Assembly (NCBI GenBank): GCA_947463095.1 | Contig: CANHRE010000014.1 | Span: forward strand, 1 to 40,806 | Reading direction: 5' to 3' | DNA from: Flavobacteriales bacterium | GTDB lineage: Bacteria > Bacteroidota > Bacteroidia > NS11-12g > UBA955 | Length of the DNA stretch: 40,806 bases | Shown here: positions 1-8,392 of the stretch, one piece after another | How positions within the stretch are numbered: position 1 is the first letter of the stretch | Layout of the letters: each line of letters opens with the position of its first letter | The notes under the pieces: model-generated | Told to the model about the DNA's origin: nothing | What the model saw: only the letters and a program-made list of their open reading frames with translations | Databases searched by the model: none | Translations under genes and position numbers: made by a program

Positions 1-1
1 C

Positions 2-1786
2 GAATTCAACAAGGTTGGCGCTTCCATCACAGGAAATACAGCTTTTTGGACCGGCAGCAACTGGGGCGGTATAGGAAATCCTTTTTCTAATTTTACGAAG
101 CAGCTGGCTTCTACCGGAGATACCCTTTACGCATTGGGCAGTGATGCCGACGTGGCAGGAATCAAACGATTCACGGGTACCGGATGGGTAAAAATGGACA
201 GCTTCTCTGATTACAACCGCTATGAACCCCAAACCATAGAAGGAGAATCAGGTCGCTTGTGGATCAGCGGTTTTTTTGAACATGCTGGAACTGCATACAA
301 ATTGCTCAGCGCGTCACCTGGCATACAAAGGCATAAACTGAAGGAGCATGGCAACATTATGGGCCTCAGCCTTTGGAATAAAAAGCTTCATGTGTGGGGT
401 GCGCTGAATACCATTGGAAATATCTGTCTGTATCATCTGGGCTTAGGCAGCCTGAGCGGAGTGGTTTATCAGGAAACGAACGAAAACTGTCTGCACGACG
501 CTTCCGAGCCCCTGCTGAAAAACAGGGTTGTGATTTTACGTTCAGGTGCGGCTGAATACCTCAGCATGAGCGATGGCGCAGGTAGTTTCAGCTTTTTTGT
601 ACCCCCGGGTGCCTATGAATTGCTTTCTGCATCGCGCAAACACTGGGAACCCGCATGCGGCCGCAAAATTATCAACATCGTGGCGGGAGAAGATCAGCGG
701 CATGACTTAGGGCTGCACCTCATCCCCAACCATACCGACCTTCGCCTGAAACTGGTATCCCTGAACCCTTCGGGAATGGATCCTGATCGCTTCATGCGCT
801 ACGAGGTGAGTATGGAAAACATCGGCTCCAATGCCATCCGCGGTGCTACACTGCACTTCTTCCACGACAAACGTCTGGAACAGTTTTCCAGCCAACCACC
901 AGCCAGCAACTACATGAGCCCTGAAGCGGTATGGAGCATCCCGGAATTGGCGCCGGGCAGCATGTCAAGAATAAACCTGCGCGTGCATGTTCCTGAAGGC
1001 ATTTCAAACCAGGAGCTTCTAAAAGCCTGGGTACGCACCGGTACCCTGTTCAGTTCCTCTGACCTGGACGTTAGCGACAACATAGATACCATCGCCCTCA
1101 CCCCGGCCGGTATGGCGGGTAACGGAAATGTTAAATCGGCATCGCCGGAGGCCTACATCCTTCCCCAAACAGAGTTCCTTACCTATACCATCCACTTCCG
1201 AAACAATACCGAGTTCAAAACAGGCCGCTTCAGCATCGTAGATACCATCGATCTGAACCTGCCCGTGGAATACCTGGAAACGGTTGCCTGGAGTCATGAT
1301 TACCGACTTCGCGTAGTAGATGGTCGTATAGCAGTGTTTACCATGGATCCGGGTGTTTTGCTTCCTTCGGAACAATCGGATTCACTCAGCAGGGGATATT
1401 TCTCCTACCGCATCAAAGTGAAGCCGAATCTGGCAACAGGCACAGAAGTGATCAATGCCGCACAAATTGCTTTCGATGTGTATGGCAAGGGCCAGACCAA
1501 CCGCACCCTGCACGTTTATACCAACCCTTCTATAGGCGTTGTAGATTTCCAGCATACCTTGGGTTTCCGCGTGTATCCTAATCCCGCCTCAGGACGCTTC
1601 TTCGTAGAAAACCGGCAGGGCCAGTCAGCCAATTTTGCGCTCTTCAACATACAAGGCGTCAAGCTCATGCAATGCACCATTCCTGCCGGCGGTCGTCGCT
1701 TGGTGGATGGCAGCGCTTACCCTGGAGGCATTTACCTGCTTCAATCCGGATCGGAAGGCGTGAAAATTATGCTGCAACAGCCTTAA
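2..1786 (+). CDS. T9SS-sorted secreted protein, 5'-truncated by the window edge
   Basis: The frame is open from base 2, so the track's TTG start at 134 is probably internal and the N-terminus lies outside the window. About 594 codons are visible. The middle contains a carboxypeptidase-regulatory-like beta-sandwich (GSLSGVVYQ through VPPGAYEL). A conserved-repeat region resembling DUF7619/DUF11 follows, with YTIHFRN, VDTIDLNLP and YRIKVKPNL. The last ~70 residues are a type A T9SS sorting domain (VYPNPASGRFFVEN ... GGIYLLQ). Family knowledge says such proteins cross the outer membrane by the type IX system and are released or anchored to the surface. The substrate or role of this protein cannot be told, because any catalytic or adhesive domain would lie upstream. 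Its TAA overlaps the TAA of the convergent kinase gene in a TTAA palindrome. Confidence 0.85.
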   Translation, partial: EFNKVGASITGNTAFWTGSNWGGIGNPFSNFTKQLASTGDTLYALGSDADVAGIKRFTGTGWVKMDSFSDYNRYEPQTIEGESGRLWISGFFEHAGTAYKLLSASPGIQRHKLKEHGNIMGLSLWNKKLHVWGALNTIGNICLYHLGLGSLSGVVYQETNENCLHDASEPLLKNRVVILRSGAAEYLSMSDGAGSFSFFVPPGAYELLSASRKHWEPACGRKIINIVAGEDQRHDLGLHLIPNHTDLRLKLVSLNPSGMDPDRFMRYEVSMENIGSNAIRGATLHFFHDKRLEQFSSQPPASNYMSPEAVWSIPELAPGSMSRINLRVHVPEGISNQELLKAWVRTGTLFSSSDLDVSDNIDTIALTPAGMAGNGNVKSASPEAYILPQTEFLTYTIHFRNNTEFKTGRFSIVDTIDLNLPVEYLETVAWSHDYRLRVVDGRIAVFTMDPGVLLPSEQSDSLSRGYFSYRIKVKPNLATGTEVINAAQIAFDVYGKGQTNRTLHVYTNPSIGVVDFQHTLGFRVYPNPASGRFFVENRQGQSANFALFNIQGVKLMQCTIPAGGRRLVDGSAYPGGIYLLQSGSEGVKIMLQQP

Positions 1787-2451
1787 TGGCGGTCGAAGCA
1801 CTCCATCATCAATAAAAATCCACTGTCGAAACGGATGCTCACAAAGCCTTCCCCGGCAACCTTGTTGCTGCTGCCTGTGCGCCAGGGCAAGGTCCACTGT
1901 GCATCTTCCACATTAAATTCCAGGTTCTCTGTATATAATCCCCTTACTTCCGGAACGGGTATCAGTGAAATGTTAAATCCCTTTGGATACCATTTTCGGA
2001 AGGCCTTTTTTACGGGAAATACTTTCGAATAATCGTCGAGCATGACCAGTTCTATCTGCTCCTGATACTTCGGCAACATGGCCAGATTGTGGAAGCCATG
2101 ATCGGCGCGGCGCCCGGTAGCCCAGACAATATTACACGCCCGGTGTCCCTGTTCTATCAGCCATTCGATGCCCTTTTCCAGATCTGACTTATCCTGGTCT
2201 GGTGTGTGGATAACCTGCACAGGCTGATACTGCTCCACCAGGCTTTCCGGGTCGCGGATGCCATCGAAATCGCCCAGCACGGCGTCAAAGCGTATACCCA
2301 GTTCGAGCACGCGGTGCAAGGCGCCATCCAGCACCAACACAAAGGGATTCCATTCCAGCAGTTGCCCGAGGAGCTCGGAAGAACAAGATTCACCATTGGC
2401 AATAATCAGGCTTGGCTCCTGCAGGTCGCGGACAAAATGATGCGATGACAT
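1783..2451 (-). CDS. thiN: Thiamine pyrophosphokinase
   Basis: The 222-residue product transfers pyrophosphate from ATP to thiamine, making thiamine diphosphate in the cytoplasm. The TPK catalytic-domain signatures are present: LGDFDGI near residue 60, DQDKSDLEKGIEWL near residue 85 and GRRADHGFHNLAML near residue 113. These acidic motifs bind Mg-ATP in the family. The C-terminal ~80 residues form the thiamine-binding beta domain (VRGLYTENLEF, GEGFVSIRF). Length matches the usual 210-230 residues. The gene stands alone, separated from the upstream sucD by a terminator. It is convergent with the T9SS gene, sharing the sequence TTAA between the two stops. A weak CTAATTTG box lies just upstream of the ATG. 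Thiamine diphosphate is the cofactor of the Dxs encoded at 23813, but nothing in the sequence links their regulation. Confidence 0.93.
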   Translation of the reverse strand: MSSHHFVRDLQEPSLIIANGESCSSELLGQLLEWNPFVLVLDGALHRVLELGIRFDAVLGDFDGIRDPESLVEQYQPVQVIHTPDQDKSDLEKGIEWLIEQGHRACNIVWATGRRADHGFHNLAMLPKYQEQIELVMLDDYSKVFPVKKAFRKWYPKGFNISLIPVPEVRGLYTENLEFNVEDAQWTLPWRTGSSNKVAGEGFVSIRFDSGFLLMMECFDRH

Positions 2452-2473
2452 GCTGTTGGTGCAAATTAGGCAT

Positions 2474-2503
2474 AAAAAAAGCCGGCAACAGGTACCGGCT
2501 TTT
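2474..2503 (-). terminator. Rho-independent terminator downstream of sucD
   Basis: AAAGCCGG / CCGGCTTT forms a stem with a 9-nt loop. Read on the minus strand it is followed by seven T residues. It lies 22 bp after the sucD stop and before the thiamine pyrophosphokinase start, so it separates the two minus-strand genes. Confidence 0.85.
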
Positions 2504-2524
2504 GAGTTTTTTCGTTGAAGGGAA

Positions 2525-3397
2525 TTAACGCCCCAGCACTTCTTTCATGCGCTGCCCGATTTCGGCGGGGCTTTCAACCACATGGATGCCGCATTCACGC
2601 ATGATGGCCATCTTGGCTTCTGCGGTATCGTCTTTACCACCCACGATGGCTCCGGCATGGCCCATACGGCGTCCTGCAGGGGCGGTTTGACCAGCGATGA
2701 AACCTACCACCGGCTTGGTGCCGTATTCTTTTATCCAGCGGGCGGCTTCAGCTTCCATACCTCCGCCGATTTCGCCTATCATCACGATGCCTTCTGTTTC
2801 AGGATCGTTCATGAAAAATTCAACGGCCTCTTTGGTGGTGGTACCGATGATGGGGTCTCCGCCGATACCGATAGCGGTGCTTTGTCCCATGCCCAGCTTG
2901 GTGAGTTGATCTACAGCCTCATAAGTGAGTGTTCCTGACTTGGAAACCACGCCAATGCTTCCTTTTTGGAAGATGAAGCCCGGCATGATGCCGATTTTAG
3001 CTTCACCAGGAGTGATGATACCAGGGCAGTTTGGTCCTATCAGGCGGCTGTTCTTCCCTTCCAGGTAGGCTTTGGCTTTCACCATATCCTTCACCGGAAT
3101 ACCTTCGGTGATGCACACAATCACAGCGATGCCGGCATCGGCAGCTTCCATGATGGCGTCGGCGGCAAACGCCGGAGGTACAAAGATGATGCTCACATTG
3201 GCACCGGCTTGCTTCACCGCTTCTTCCACGGTATTGAACACCGGACGTTCCAGATGTGTTGTTCCCCCTTTGCCGGGCGTAACACCGCCCACAACCTGGG
3301 TTCCATATTCAATCATCTGGGTAGCGTGAAAGGTGCCTTCATTTCCGGTAAAACCCTGAACGATGACAAGGGAATTCTTATTTACAAGGATGCTCAT
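2525..3397 (-). CDS. sucD: Succinyl-CoA ligase, alpha subunit
   Basis: The 290-residue alpha subunit pairs with SucB to interconvert succinyl-CoA and succinate with substrate-level phosphorylation in the TCA cycle. The N-terminal CoA-binding Rossmann fold is visible ([14 protein letters not shown] and GGVTPGKGG). The family signature [14 protein letters not shown] falls near residue 120 and [10 protein letters not shown] near residue 155. The phosphohistidine loop [13 protein letters not shown] near residue 245 carries the catalytic His. Length is typical. The beta-subunit gene is not in the window, so the two subunits are encoded apart here. The gene is monocistronic: a good minus-strand promoter precedes it and a terminator follows it. 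Confidence 0.97.
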   Translation of the reverse strand: MSILVNKNSLVIVQGFTGNEGTFHATQMIEYGTQVVGGVTPGKGGTTHLERPVFNTVEEAVKQAGANVSIIFVPPAFAADAIMEAADAGIAVIVCITEGIPVKDMVKAKAYLEGKNSRLIGPNCPGIITPGEAKIGIMPGFIFQKGSIGVVSKSGTLTYEAVDQLTKLGMGQSTAIGIGGDPIIGTTTKEAVEFFMNDPETEGIVMIGEIGGGMEAEAARWIKEYGTKPVVGFIAGQTAPAGRRMGHAGAIVGGKDDTAEAKMAIMRECGIHVVESPAEIGQRMKEVLGR

Positions 3398-3413
3398 GGA
3401 ATTATTGAAGCCG

Positions 3414-3444
3414 CGAAATTACGCTGCAGGCTTTTAAGGAACAA
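3414..3444 (-). promoter_or_regulatory. Bacteroidota-type promoter of sucD
   Basis: On the minus strand a TTG (3442-3444) is followed after 20 bp by TAATTTCG (3414-3421), one mismatch from the TAnnTTTG -7 consensus. The box ends 17 bp before the sucD ATG. Confidence 0.6.
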
Positions 3445-3471
3445 TCAGTACCGGAAGTATGGTGAAAAAGC

Positions 3472-3479
3472 GAACTTTG
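3472..3479 (+). promoter_or_regulatory. Putative -7 element of the YbjN-like gene
   Basis: GAACTTTG differs from TAnnTTTG at one position and ends only 6 bp before the ATG at 3486. This implies a very short or absent 5' leader, and it argues against the longer ORF start at 3459, which would lie upstream of the box. Confidence 0.4.
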
Positions 3480-3485
3480 CAGTGC

Positions 3486-3965
3486 ATGAGCACAACAGCA
3501 CAAGCAACAGAAACAGTAGAACAGGCGCTGATAAAACTGGGGGTTAACCCGGAAGAGGTGCGCTGCAGCGAGCCCGGCCAATGGTTGGTATTCCGCGACG
3601 ACTTCGAAATCTACCTCGATGTTTGGGAGCAGGAAGAACTTACCCCCTGGAACTATTTCAAGCCAGAAGGTGCCCTCAGCGTGTTTCAGGTAAGTGTTCC
3701 TGTGTTTTACATGCCTGATGCTCGCAGGGAAGAACTTATGGAAGAACTCCTTGCCGTGAACATGAACTTATTCTATGGTGCCTTCACCTACAACCCCAAT
3801 GAACAGATTGTGCTGCTGAAGTATAAGCGCTTGTCTGAACATCTGCAGTTGAACGATGTGGTAGAAACAATAGAATCTCTGGGCTATTATGCCGAAATGA
3901 CTTTCAAGGTGCTCAGCGAAGAATTTGGCCTCAAGGCCGTCCAAACCAAAGACCAGGAACCCTGA
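3486..3965 (+). CDS. YbjN-domain protein
   Basis: A soluble, acidic protein of 159 residues. It has the YbjN / type III secretion chaperone-like fold pattern: a helix (VEQALIKLG), strands with paired aromatics (WLVFRDDFEIYLDVW), then a helix and strands (ELLAVNMNLFYGAFTYN, IVLLKYKRL), and a final long helix. Members of this family are small cytoplasmic proteins of poorly defined role, so no specific function is claimed. I use the ATG at 3486 rather than the track's 3459 because a -7-like box sits between them and the extension (MVKKRTLQC) has no family character. The GT2 gene starts 14 bp downstream in the same direction and is probably co-transcribed. Confidence 0.75.
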   Translation: MSTTAQATETVEQALIKLGVNPEEVRCSEPGQWLVFRDDFEIYLDVWEQEELTPWNYFKPEGALSVFQVSVPVFYMPDARREELMEELLAVNMNLFYGAFTYNPNEQIVLLKYKRLSEHLQLNDVVETIESLGYYAEMTFKVLSEEFGLKAVQTKDQEP

Positions 3966-3979
3966 AAGCAGCTGAATTT

Positions 3980-4732
3980 ATGAAACGGGTTTCCATCATC
4001 ACGGTGGTGTTTAACAACCGCGCGGGATTGGAACGCACCCTGAAGAGCATTGCCAAACAAACCGACCTCAGCCACATGGAATACATCATTGTGGACGGTG
4101 GCAGTACCGACGGCACCCTGGACATCATCCGCAGTTATGAGCTGTTTATTGACCGCTGGATCAGCGAGCCTGACCGCGGACTTTACCACGCTATGAACAA
4201 GGGGCTGGCACTGGCTACGGGTGAATACGTATGGTTCATGAACAGTGGGGATGCCTTGTACAACGACCACTCGCTCGAAACCGTTATAGGAGCTATAGCC
4301 ACAGGCGCGGACTTCATCTACGGCGACACCATGTTTATCAGTCCGGAAGGTGCTGAAATTGGCCTGATGAGCCGCGTTACCCCTAAGAAACTGCCGCAGC
4401 ATCCCGGACCCCGAACTTTTGCCTACGGCATGAATATCTGCCACCAGAGCGTGGTGGTGAGACGCAGTCTGGCCCCAACTTACAACGAACAATACCGAAT
4501 GGTTGCCGATATTGACTGGATCATACGCATCCTGAAAAAACGCCCTGCCAGTGCTTTATGTCCGCATCCTCTGGCGCGCTTTGAGCTGGGTGGAATATCC
4601 CAGCAGCGCATCCGCAGTTCGTGGAAGGAACGCTTTCAGGTACTTTCAGCACATTACGGCTTCCTGCCAACCCTGTTCCGCCATGCAAAGCTGATGTTCC
4701 GCTCGCTGCGGTTCCGTTTATCAGGGGCATAA
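3980..4732 (+). CDS. Family 2 glycosyltransferase (WcaE/AmsE-like)
   Basis: The 250-residue enzyme is predicted to add a sugar from a nucleotide donor to an envelope or exopolysaccharide acceptor at the cytoplasmic membrane face. The GT-A fold starts at residue 4 (VSIITVVFNNRAGLERTL). The nucleotide-binding segment YIIVDGGSTDGT lies near residue 37, and NSGDALYND near residue 86 is the DxD-equivalent metal region. GMNICHQSVVVRR and MVADIDWIIRIL near residues 152-180 match the acceptor half of the WcaE/AmsE-type subgroup. No membrane segments are apparent. It follows the YbjN gene closely and is convergent with gltA across a terminator. Donor and acceptor sugars cannot be deduced. Confidence 0.88.
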   Translation: MKRVSIITVVFNNRAGLERTLKSIAKQTDLSHMEYIIVDGGSTDGTLDIIRSYELFIDRWISEPDRGLYHAMNKGLALATGEYVWFMNSGDALYNDHSLETVIGAIATGADFIYGDTMFISPEGAEIGLMSRVTPKKLPQHPGPRTFAYGMNICHQSVVVRRSLAPTYNEQYRMVADIDWIIRILKKRPASALCPHPLARFELGGISQQRIRSSWKERFQVLSAHYGFLPTLFRHAKLMFRSLRFRLSGA

Positions 4733-4763
4733 AAAAAGCCCCGAGGGCTACTCAGGGCTTTGT
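4731..4763 (-). terminator. Terminator of gltA
   Basis: AAAGCCC / GGGCTTT forms a stem around a GA-rich loop, with a seven-T tract on the minus strand. It lies between the convergent GT2 and gltA stops and overlaps the GT2 stop codon. Confidence 0.75.
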
Positions 4764-4782
4764 GCTGTTATTGTTTAGCAGT

Positions 4783-6072
4783 TTAACGATCCTGCATGAA
4801 TTTAAAGTTGCGCGGCACCTCACCGGTATAGATTTGGCGAGGACGGGCAATAGGCTGCTTCTCGCGGCGCATCTCCTGCCACTGGCTGATCCAGCCGGGC
4901 AAACGGCCCAGGGCGAACAGTACCGTGAAGAAATCGGTAGGGAAGCCGATGGCGCGGTAAATGATGCCGGAATAGAAATCCACATTCGGATAAAGCTTCC
5001 GTTCTACGAAGTACGGATCCGTCAGGGCTGTTTCTTCCAGCTTCTTGGCGATCTCCAGCACCGGGTCATGCACACCGAGTTTATTCAGTACATCATCACA
5101 GGTCTTCTTGATGATTTTAGCACGGGGATCGAAATTTTTATACACCCGATGACCGAAGCCCATGAGCCTGAAGTTGTCGTTTTTGTCCTTGGCCTTATTC
5201 ACCCATTTCTGAACATCACCGCCATCCTGACGAATCAGTTCCAGCATTTCCAGTACTTCCTGGTTGGCACCGCCATGCAGCGGACCCCAGAGGGCGGCAA
5301 TGCCTGCAGCGATGCTGCTGTATAGGTTGGACTGGCTGCTGCCCACCATGCGCACCGTGCTGGCGCTGCAATTTTGTTCATGGTCGGCATGCAGGATAAG
5401 CAGTTTATTCATGGCATCTACTATCACCGGATCAGGCTGATAGTGGTCCATTGTTACCTGAGCAAAAGTCATGTTCAGGTAGTTGGAAACATAGTCCAGG
5501 TTGTTCTTGGGATAGATGATGGGATGACCGCTGCGCTTCTTGTAAATCATGGCGCAGATGGTAGGCATCTTGGCCAGCAGGCGCAGTACAGTGCGGTTGA
5601 TAGCATCTTCTGGCCTGTTGGGATTAAGGCTTTTTGGGTAGAAAAGACCCAGGGCGCTGATCATGCTGTTCAACTGGCCCATGGGATGGCTTCCCGTGGG
5701 GAATGCCTTGAACATTCCTTCGAGCCCTTCATTCACCAGGGTATGCTCGCGGATGGCGTTGTCAAAATCGTCAAACTGCTGTCTGGTTGGCAACTCACCA
5801 TTCAGCAGCAGATATGCCACCTCAAGGAAGCTGGCCTTGGCAGCCAAATCCTCGATAGAATAGCCCCTATGCCTCAGGATGCCTTCTTCCCCATCCAAGA
5901 AGGTGATGCCGCTGGTGGTGGCACCGGTGTTTTTATAACCGATATCCAGAGTGATATAACCCGTTTTGGCCCTCAGGTCGGAAATGTCAATGGCTTTTTC
6001 CCCTTCAGAACCTGTGAAAACCGGCAGCTCGTATTCGTTGCCTTCCAGAATGATTTTGGCATTGTCGGCCAT
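4783..6072 (-). CDS. gltA: Citrate synthase
   Basis: The 429-residue enzyme condenses oxaloacetate and acetyl-CoA to citrate, the entry step of the TCA cycle. It has the bacterial type II layout: an N-terminal beta domain (AKIILEGNEYELPVF) and then the helical core. Catalytic segments are visible as LHADHEQNCSAST (His), FGHRVYKNFDPRA (His) and VDFYSGIIYRAIG (Asp). The C-terminal GWISQWQEM and RPRQIYTG match the family end. The track's start at 6132 adds 20 residues that lie across the promoter, so I start at MADNAKI (6072). A consensus promoter precedes it and a terminator follows, so it looks monocistronic. Together with sucD 2.6 kb away it makes this a TCA-cycle neighbourhood. Confidence 0.97.
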   Translation of the reverse strand: MADNAKIILEGNEYELPVFTGSEGEKAIDISDLRAKTGYITLDIGYKNTGATTSGITFLDGEEGILRHRGYSIEDLAAKASFLEVAYLLLNGELPTRQQFDDFDNAIREHTLVNEGLEGMFKAFPTGSHPMGQLNSMISALGLFYPKSLNPNRPEDAINRTVLRLLAKMPTICAMIYKKRSGHPIIYPKNNLDYVSNYLNMTFAQVTMDHYQPDPVIVDAMNKLLILHADHEQNCSASTVRMVGSSQSNLYSSIAAGIAALWGPLHGGANQEVLEMLELIRQDGGDVQKWVNKAKDKNDNFRLMGFGHRVYKNFDPRAKIIKKTCDDVLNKLGVHDPVLEIAKKLEETALTDPYFVERKLYPNVDFYSGIIYRAIGFPTDFFTVLFALGRLPGWISQWQEMRREKQPIARPRQIYTGEVPRNFKFMQDR

Positions 6073-6101
6073 AAGTATAATCAGCGTGTGTTTGAGTTGC
6101 G

Positions 6102-6132
6102 CAAAACTAATCAGGGACTGATGATTTCCCAA
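6102..6132 (-). promoter_or_regulatory. Consensus Bacteroidota promoter of gltA
   Basis: On the minus strand TTG (6130-6132) is separated by exactly 20 bp from TAGTTTTG (6102-6109), a full match to TAnnTTTG. A start site about 6 nt later gives a leader of roughly 25 nt to the ATG at 6072. Confidence 0.75.
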
Positions 6133-6191
6133 GATTATCTCGGCAAAACAATGAATGATGCTTATGGTTTTACACAGGCCTTCTTCTGAAG

Positions 6192-6199
6192 TACCTTTG
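6192..6199 (+). promoter_or_regulatory. -7 element of the methyltransferase gene
   Basis: TACCTTTG is an exact TAnnTTTG match ending 13 bp before the ATG at 6213. No clear TTG lies 20 bp upstream. With the gltA promoter it makes the 140-bp intergenic region a divergent promoter region. Confidence 0.55.
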
Positions 6200-6212
6200 C
6201 CAAAAGGATTTC

Positions 6213-6974
6213 ATGACGGAACGGGTTCCTGATCACCTCTTCAACGAAGCGCATTATCTGGGTCGCCCCGCCGACGCCGACGACCTGATCATCCGTCGCA
6301 GGGTGGCGCTTACACGCAACTGGAAAAACTTCTGTAACACCGGCGAAAACCTGCTGGAAATAGGCTGTGGCAACGGCGCATCGCTGATGCTGTTGCGCCT
6401 TGATTTCCGGGAATGCCTTGGCGTTGAACTCTTTCCCGAGCACGAGCAGGTTTTTCAACAGCTGAAAGCGAAAAACCAGGCCAACAACTGCCGTTTTCAA
6501 CTGCATAATATCGAAGAAGCGCCGGTGGAGGGTCGGTTTTCCCGGCTCATCAGCTTTGAAGTCATTGAACATCTGCGCAGTGAAGATGCGGTGGCTAACT
6601 ACTTCCGCTCCCTGCAGCCCGGTGGTATGGCCGTATTCAGCGTACCCAACAAATGGTGGATCTTCGAAACACATGGCGCCAGGCTGCCGCTGCTTCCCTG
6701 GAACCGCGTGCCCTTCTTTTCCTGGCTGCCCCGCCCATTACACGAACGCTGGGCCAATGCCCGCATCTATACCAGAAAACGCATCGTGAACCTGTTAGAA
6801 AAGCACGGCTTTCAGGTACAGTCGGCCACCTATGTTACCGCCCCGCTCGATGTGCTGAAAGAAGGCGCACTCAAGCGTTTCCTCCAGCGTTACATCTTCA
6901 AGGGAAATACCACCCGTATCCCCTTCCTCAGCACCAGCATCCTGGTGAAGGCCCTCAGGCCTGTTTCTGAATGA
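6213..6974 (+). CDS. Class I SAM-dependent methyltransferase
   Basis: The 253-residue protein has a Rossmann-type methyltransferase core. Motif I is LLEIGCGNGASL near residue 46, and the acidic strand-2 segment is CLGVELFPEHE near residue 70. Motif IV is RLISFEVIEHL near residue 110, and the PGG turn follows in LQPGGMAVFSVPN near residue 132. The pattern is that of Methyltransf_11/23-type enzymes such as UbiG-like or glycan methyltransferases. The C-terminal half carries an extra aromatic-rich segment (WNRVPFFSWLPRPLHE) that may bind the acceptor. The substrate is unknown. Its 3' end overlaps the convergent small winged-helix gene by 20 bp. Confidence 0.85.
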   Translation: MTERVPDHLFNEAHYLGRPADADDLIIRRRVALTRNWKNFCNTGENLLEIGCGNGASLMLLRLDFRECLGVELFPEHEQVFQQLKAKNQANNCRFQLHNIEEAPVEGRFSRLISFEVIEHLRSEDAVANYFRSLQPGGMAVFSVPNKWWIFETHGARLPLLPWNRVPFFSWLPRPLHERWANARIYTRKRIVNLLEKHGFQVQSATYVTAPLDVLKEGALKRFLQRYIFKGNTTRIPFLSTSILVKALRPVSE

Positions 6975-7212
6975 AATTATACCCCTTCTGGCTGATTCTG
7001 TATTGATACAGCCGTAAGTCGTCCACATCATAAAACACCGAAGACGTAGCCTCCTCCGGAACCGCAAGTACCAAGCGATGGTGCAGCAATTGCCGGATGA
7101 TGTCGCCCAGTATGTTCTCCGGTATGCGCGTTTCCTCCAGCAGCGCTTCAAAGCGCTCCGGAAAAATCAACCGCGACAACACCTGCCGCTCCAGAGCATC
7201 CGGCTCGTACAT
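6955..7212 (-). CDS. Small winged-helix-like protein
   Basis: An 85-residue protein with a compact helix-helix-helix-wing pattern: LERQVLSRLIF, FEALLEETRIPENILGDIIRQLLHHRLVL, then a strand pair ending in YQYRISQKGYNFI. The spacing resembles MarR/ArsR-like or replication-control winged helices (a recognition helix followed by a 'lv' strand). It could bind DNA, but no exact family is recognised. It lies 46 bp after the membrane GT2 gene at the end of the panD operon and overlaps the convergent methyltransferase by 20 bp. The compositional bias and hydrophobic pattern suggest a real gene rather than a shadow of the methyltransferase. Confidence 0.6.
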   Translation of the reverse strand: MYEPDALERQVLSRLIFPERFEALLEETRIPENILGDIIRQLLHHRLVLAVPEEATSSVFYDVDDLRLYQYRISQKGYNFIQKQA

Positions 7213-7258
7213 GGGTCAAAGTTAAGTACAAACACCGCTTCAGCGCCCCGCAAAGCCT

Positions 7259-8392
7259 TCAGTAAGCGCGGTCTTTCCAGCTAAAGCGGATACGCAGCAG
7301 GCGCGCCAGCGCAATGAGCAGCGGATAAATGGTTTGAAACCCCTGAAACGAAACCAACTCGGCAAAGTGTACCCGGATGCGGAACAAAGACGCAATGCTG
7401 CGGAAATAGAACCACTCCGATGCCAGCTTCAGGCTCCAGGCGCCGAGGACGGCCGATGTAAGCAGGGCGTTGCAGCGGAACAGCATGGGTAAGGACAGCA
7501 GCAAAACGGCATACCACAACACCAATACGCTGCGGAACAGGCGTACCGCCCCACCCTGCATGCTGCCCTTAGAGGCCCAGCGCAGGCGCTGCATCATAAA
7601 AGACTTCAGGTTCGGTGCGGCAGCGGTATGCACCAGCGCCCCGGGATGTTTGCAAAAGCCCACTGCTCCAGGATAAGCGCGGTGTACGGCTCGCATAAAC
7701 AGCTCATCATCGCCGCCGGGCAGGTGGCGGTGTGCTTCGTAGCCACCCAGTTCCTCCCAGACATGGCGATAAAACATCAGCGAAGCACCATTGCACATGG
7801 TCGGTCGGCCCAGTCGCATGCTTACAGCGCCAAACGCCACCAGCCCGGCATGTTCCAGCGACTGAAAACGCCGCAGAAAAGACCTTCCCTGCTCCAGACA
7901 AACCGGGCCGCATACCATCTTCCGGCCTTCACCAAGCATACTGGCGGCCATGCACTGCAGCCAATCCACACTGCCGTAGCAGTCGGCATCGGTGAGCAGA
8001 CACAGTTCAGCATTGCTGCTGCTGATGGCAACACTCAGCGCCGCCTTCTTACCGCGCATACCCTCTTCTAGGCTCATGAGTTTCAGCGGCATATCGGGAT
8101 GCACCTGCTGAAAGTCGCGTATCAGGCCACCGGAGCCATCACTGCTGTGGTCGTCGGCAAGGATAAACTGTACTGCATAGCCCTTCGTATTTAAATTCTT
8201 CCACCATTCCAGAAAGGCAGGCAACCGGGCAGCCTCATTGCGAAAAGCAGCCACAACGGCGATGCTGATATTTGGGTTTTCAACAACAACGGCGTCTTTG
8301 GGCTTCCAGCGCGTCCAATAACGGGCGGCTGCCACAAACAGGCAGGCATAACCCAAAGCGGGCAGCAACAAAAACCAGAAAAACAGGTTCAT
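7259..8392 (-). CDS. Membrane-anchored family 2 glycosyltransferase
   Basis: The 377-residue protein begins with a membrane helix (FFWFLLLPALGYACLFVAAARYW). A GT2 domain follows, with ISIAVVAAFRNEAARL near residue 43, ILADDHSSDGS near residue 77 and LLTDADCYGS near residue 133 (DxD). FMRAVHRAYPGAV and MLQRLRW-type (MMQRLRWASKGS) near residue 270 correspond to the processive Q/RxxRW motif. Two to three more membrane segments lie near residues 285-370 (VLVLWYAVLLLSLPMLF). The layout matches membrane polymerising or lipid-glycosylating GT2 enzymes. It overlaps the upstream LPG_synthase_TM gene by 4 bp (ATGA type), so the two are translationally coupled. It is likely part of an envelope glycolipid pathway with the rest of this operon. 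Confidence 0.87.
   Translation of the reverse strand: MNLFFWFLLLPALGYACLFVAAARYWTRWKPKDAVVVENPNISIAVVAAFRNEAARLPAFLEWWKNLNTKGYAVQFILADDHSSDGSGGLIRDFQQVHPDMPLKLMSLEEGMRGKKAALSVAISSSNAELCLLTDADCYGSVDWLQCMAASMLGEGRKMVCGPVCLEQGRSFLRRFQSLEHAGLVAFGAVSMRLGRPTMCNGASLMFYRHVWEELGGYEAHRHLPGGDDELFMRAVHRAYPGAVGFCKHPGALVHTAAAPNLKSFMMQRLRWASKGSMQGGAVRLFRSVLVLWYAVLLLSLPMLFRCNALLTSAVLGAWSLKLASEWFYFRSIASLFRIRVHFAELVSFQGFQTIYPLLIALARLLRIRFSWKDRAY

Noticed and set aside
4621-6189. Long plus-strand ORFs (234 and 271 aa) antisense to gltA
   Set aside because: They lie wholly across citrate synthase, have no recognisable motifs and no consistent upstream signals. They are shadows of codon bias on the other strand.
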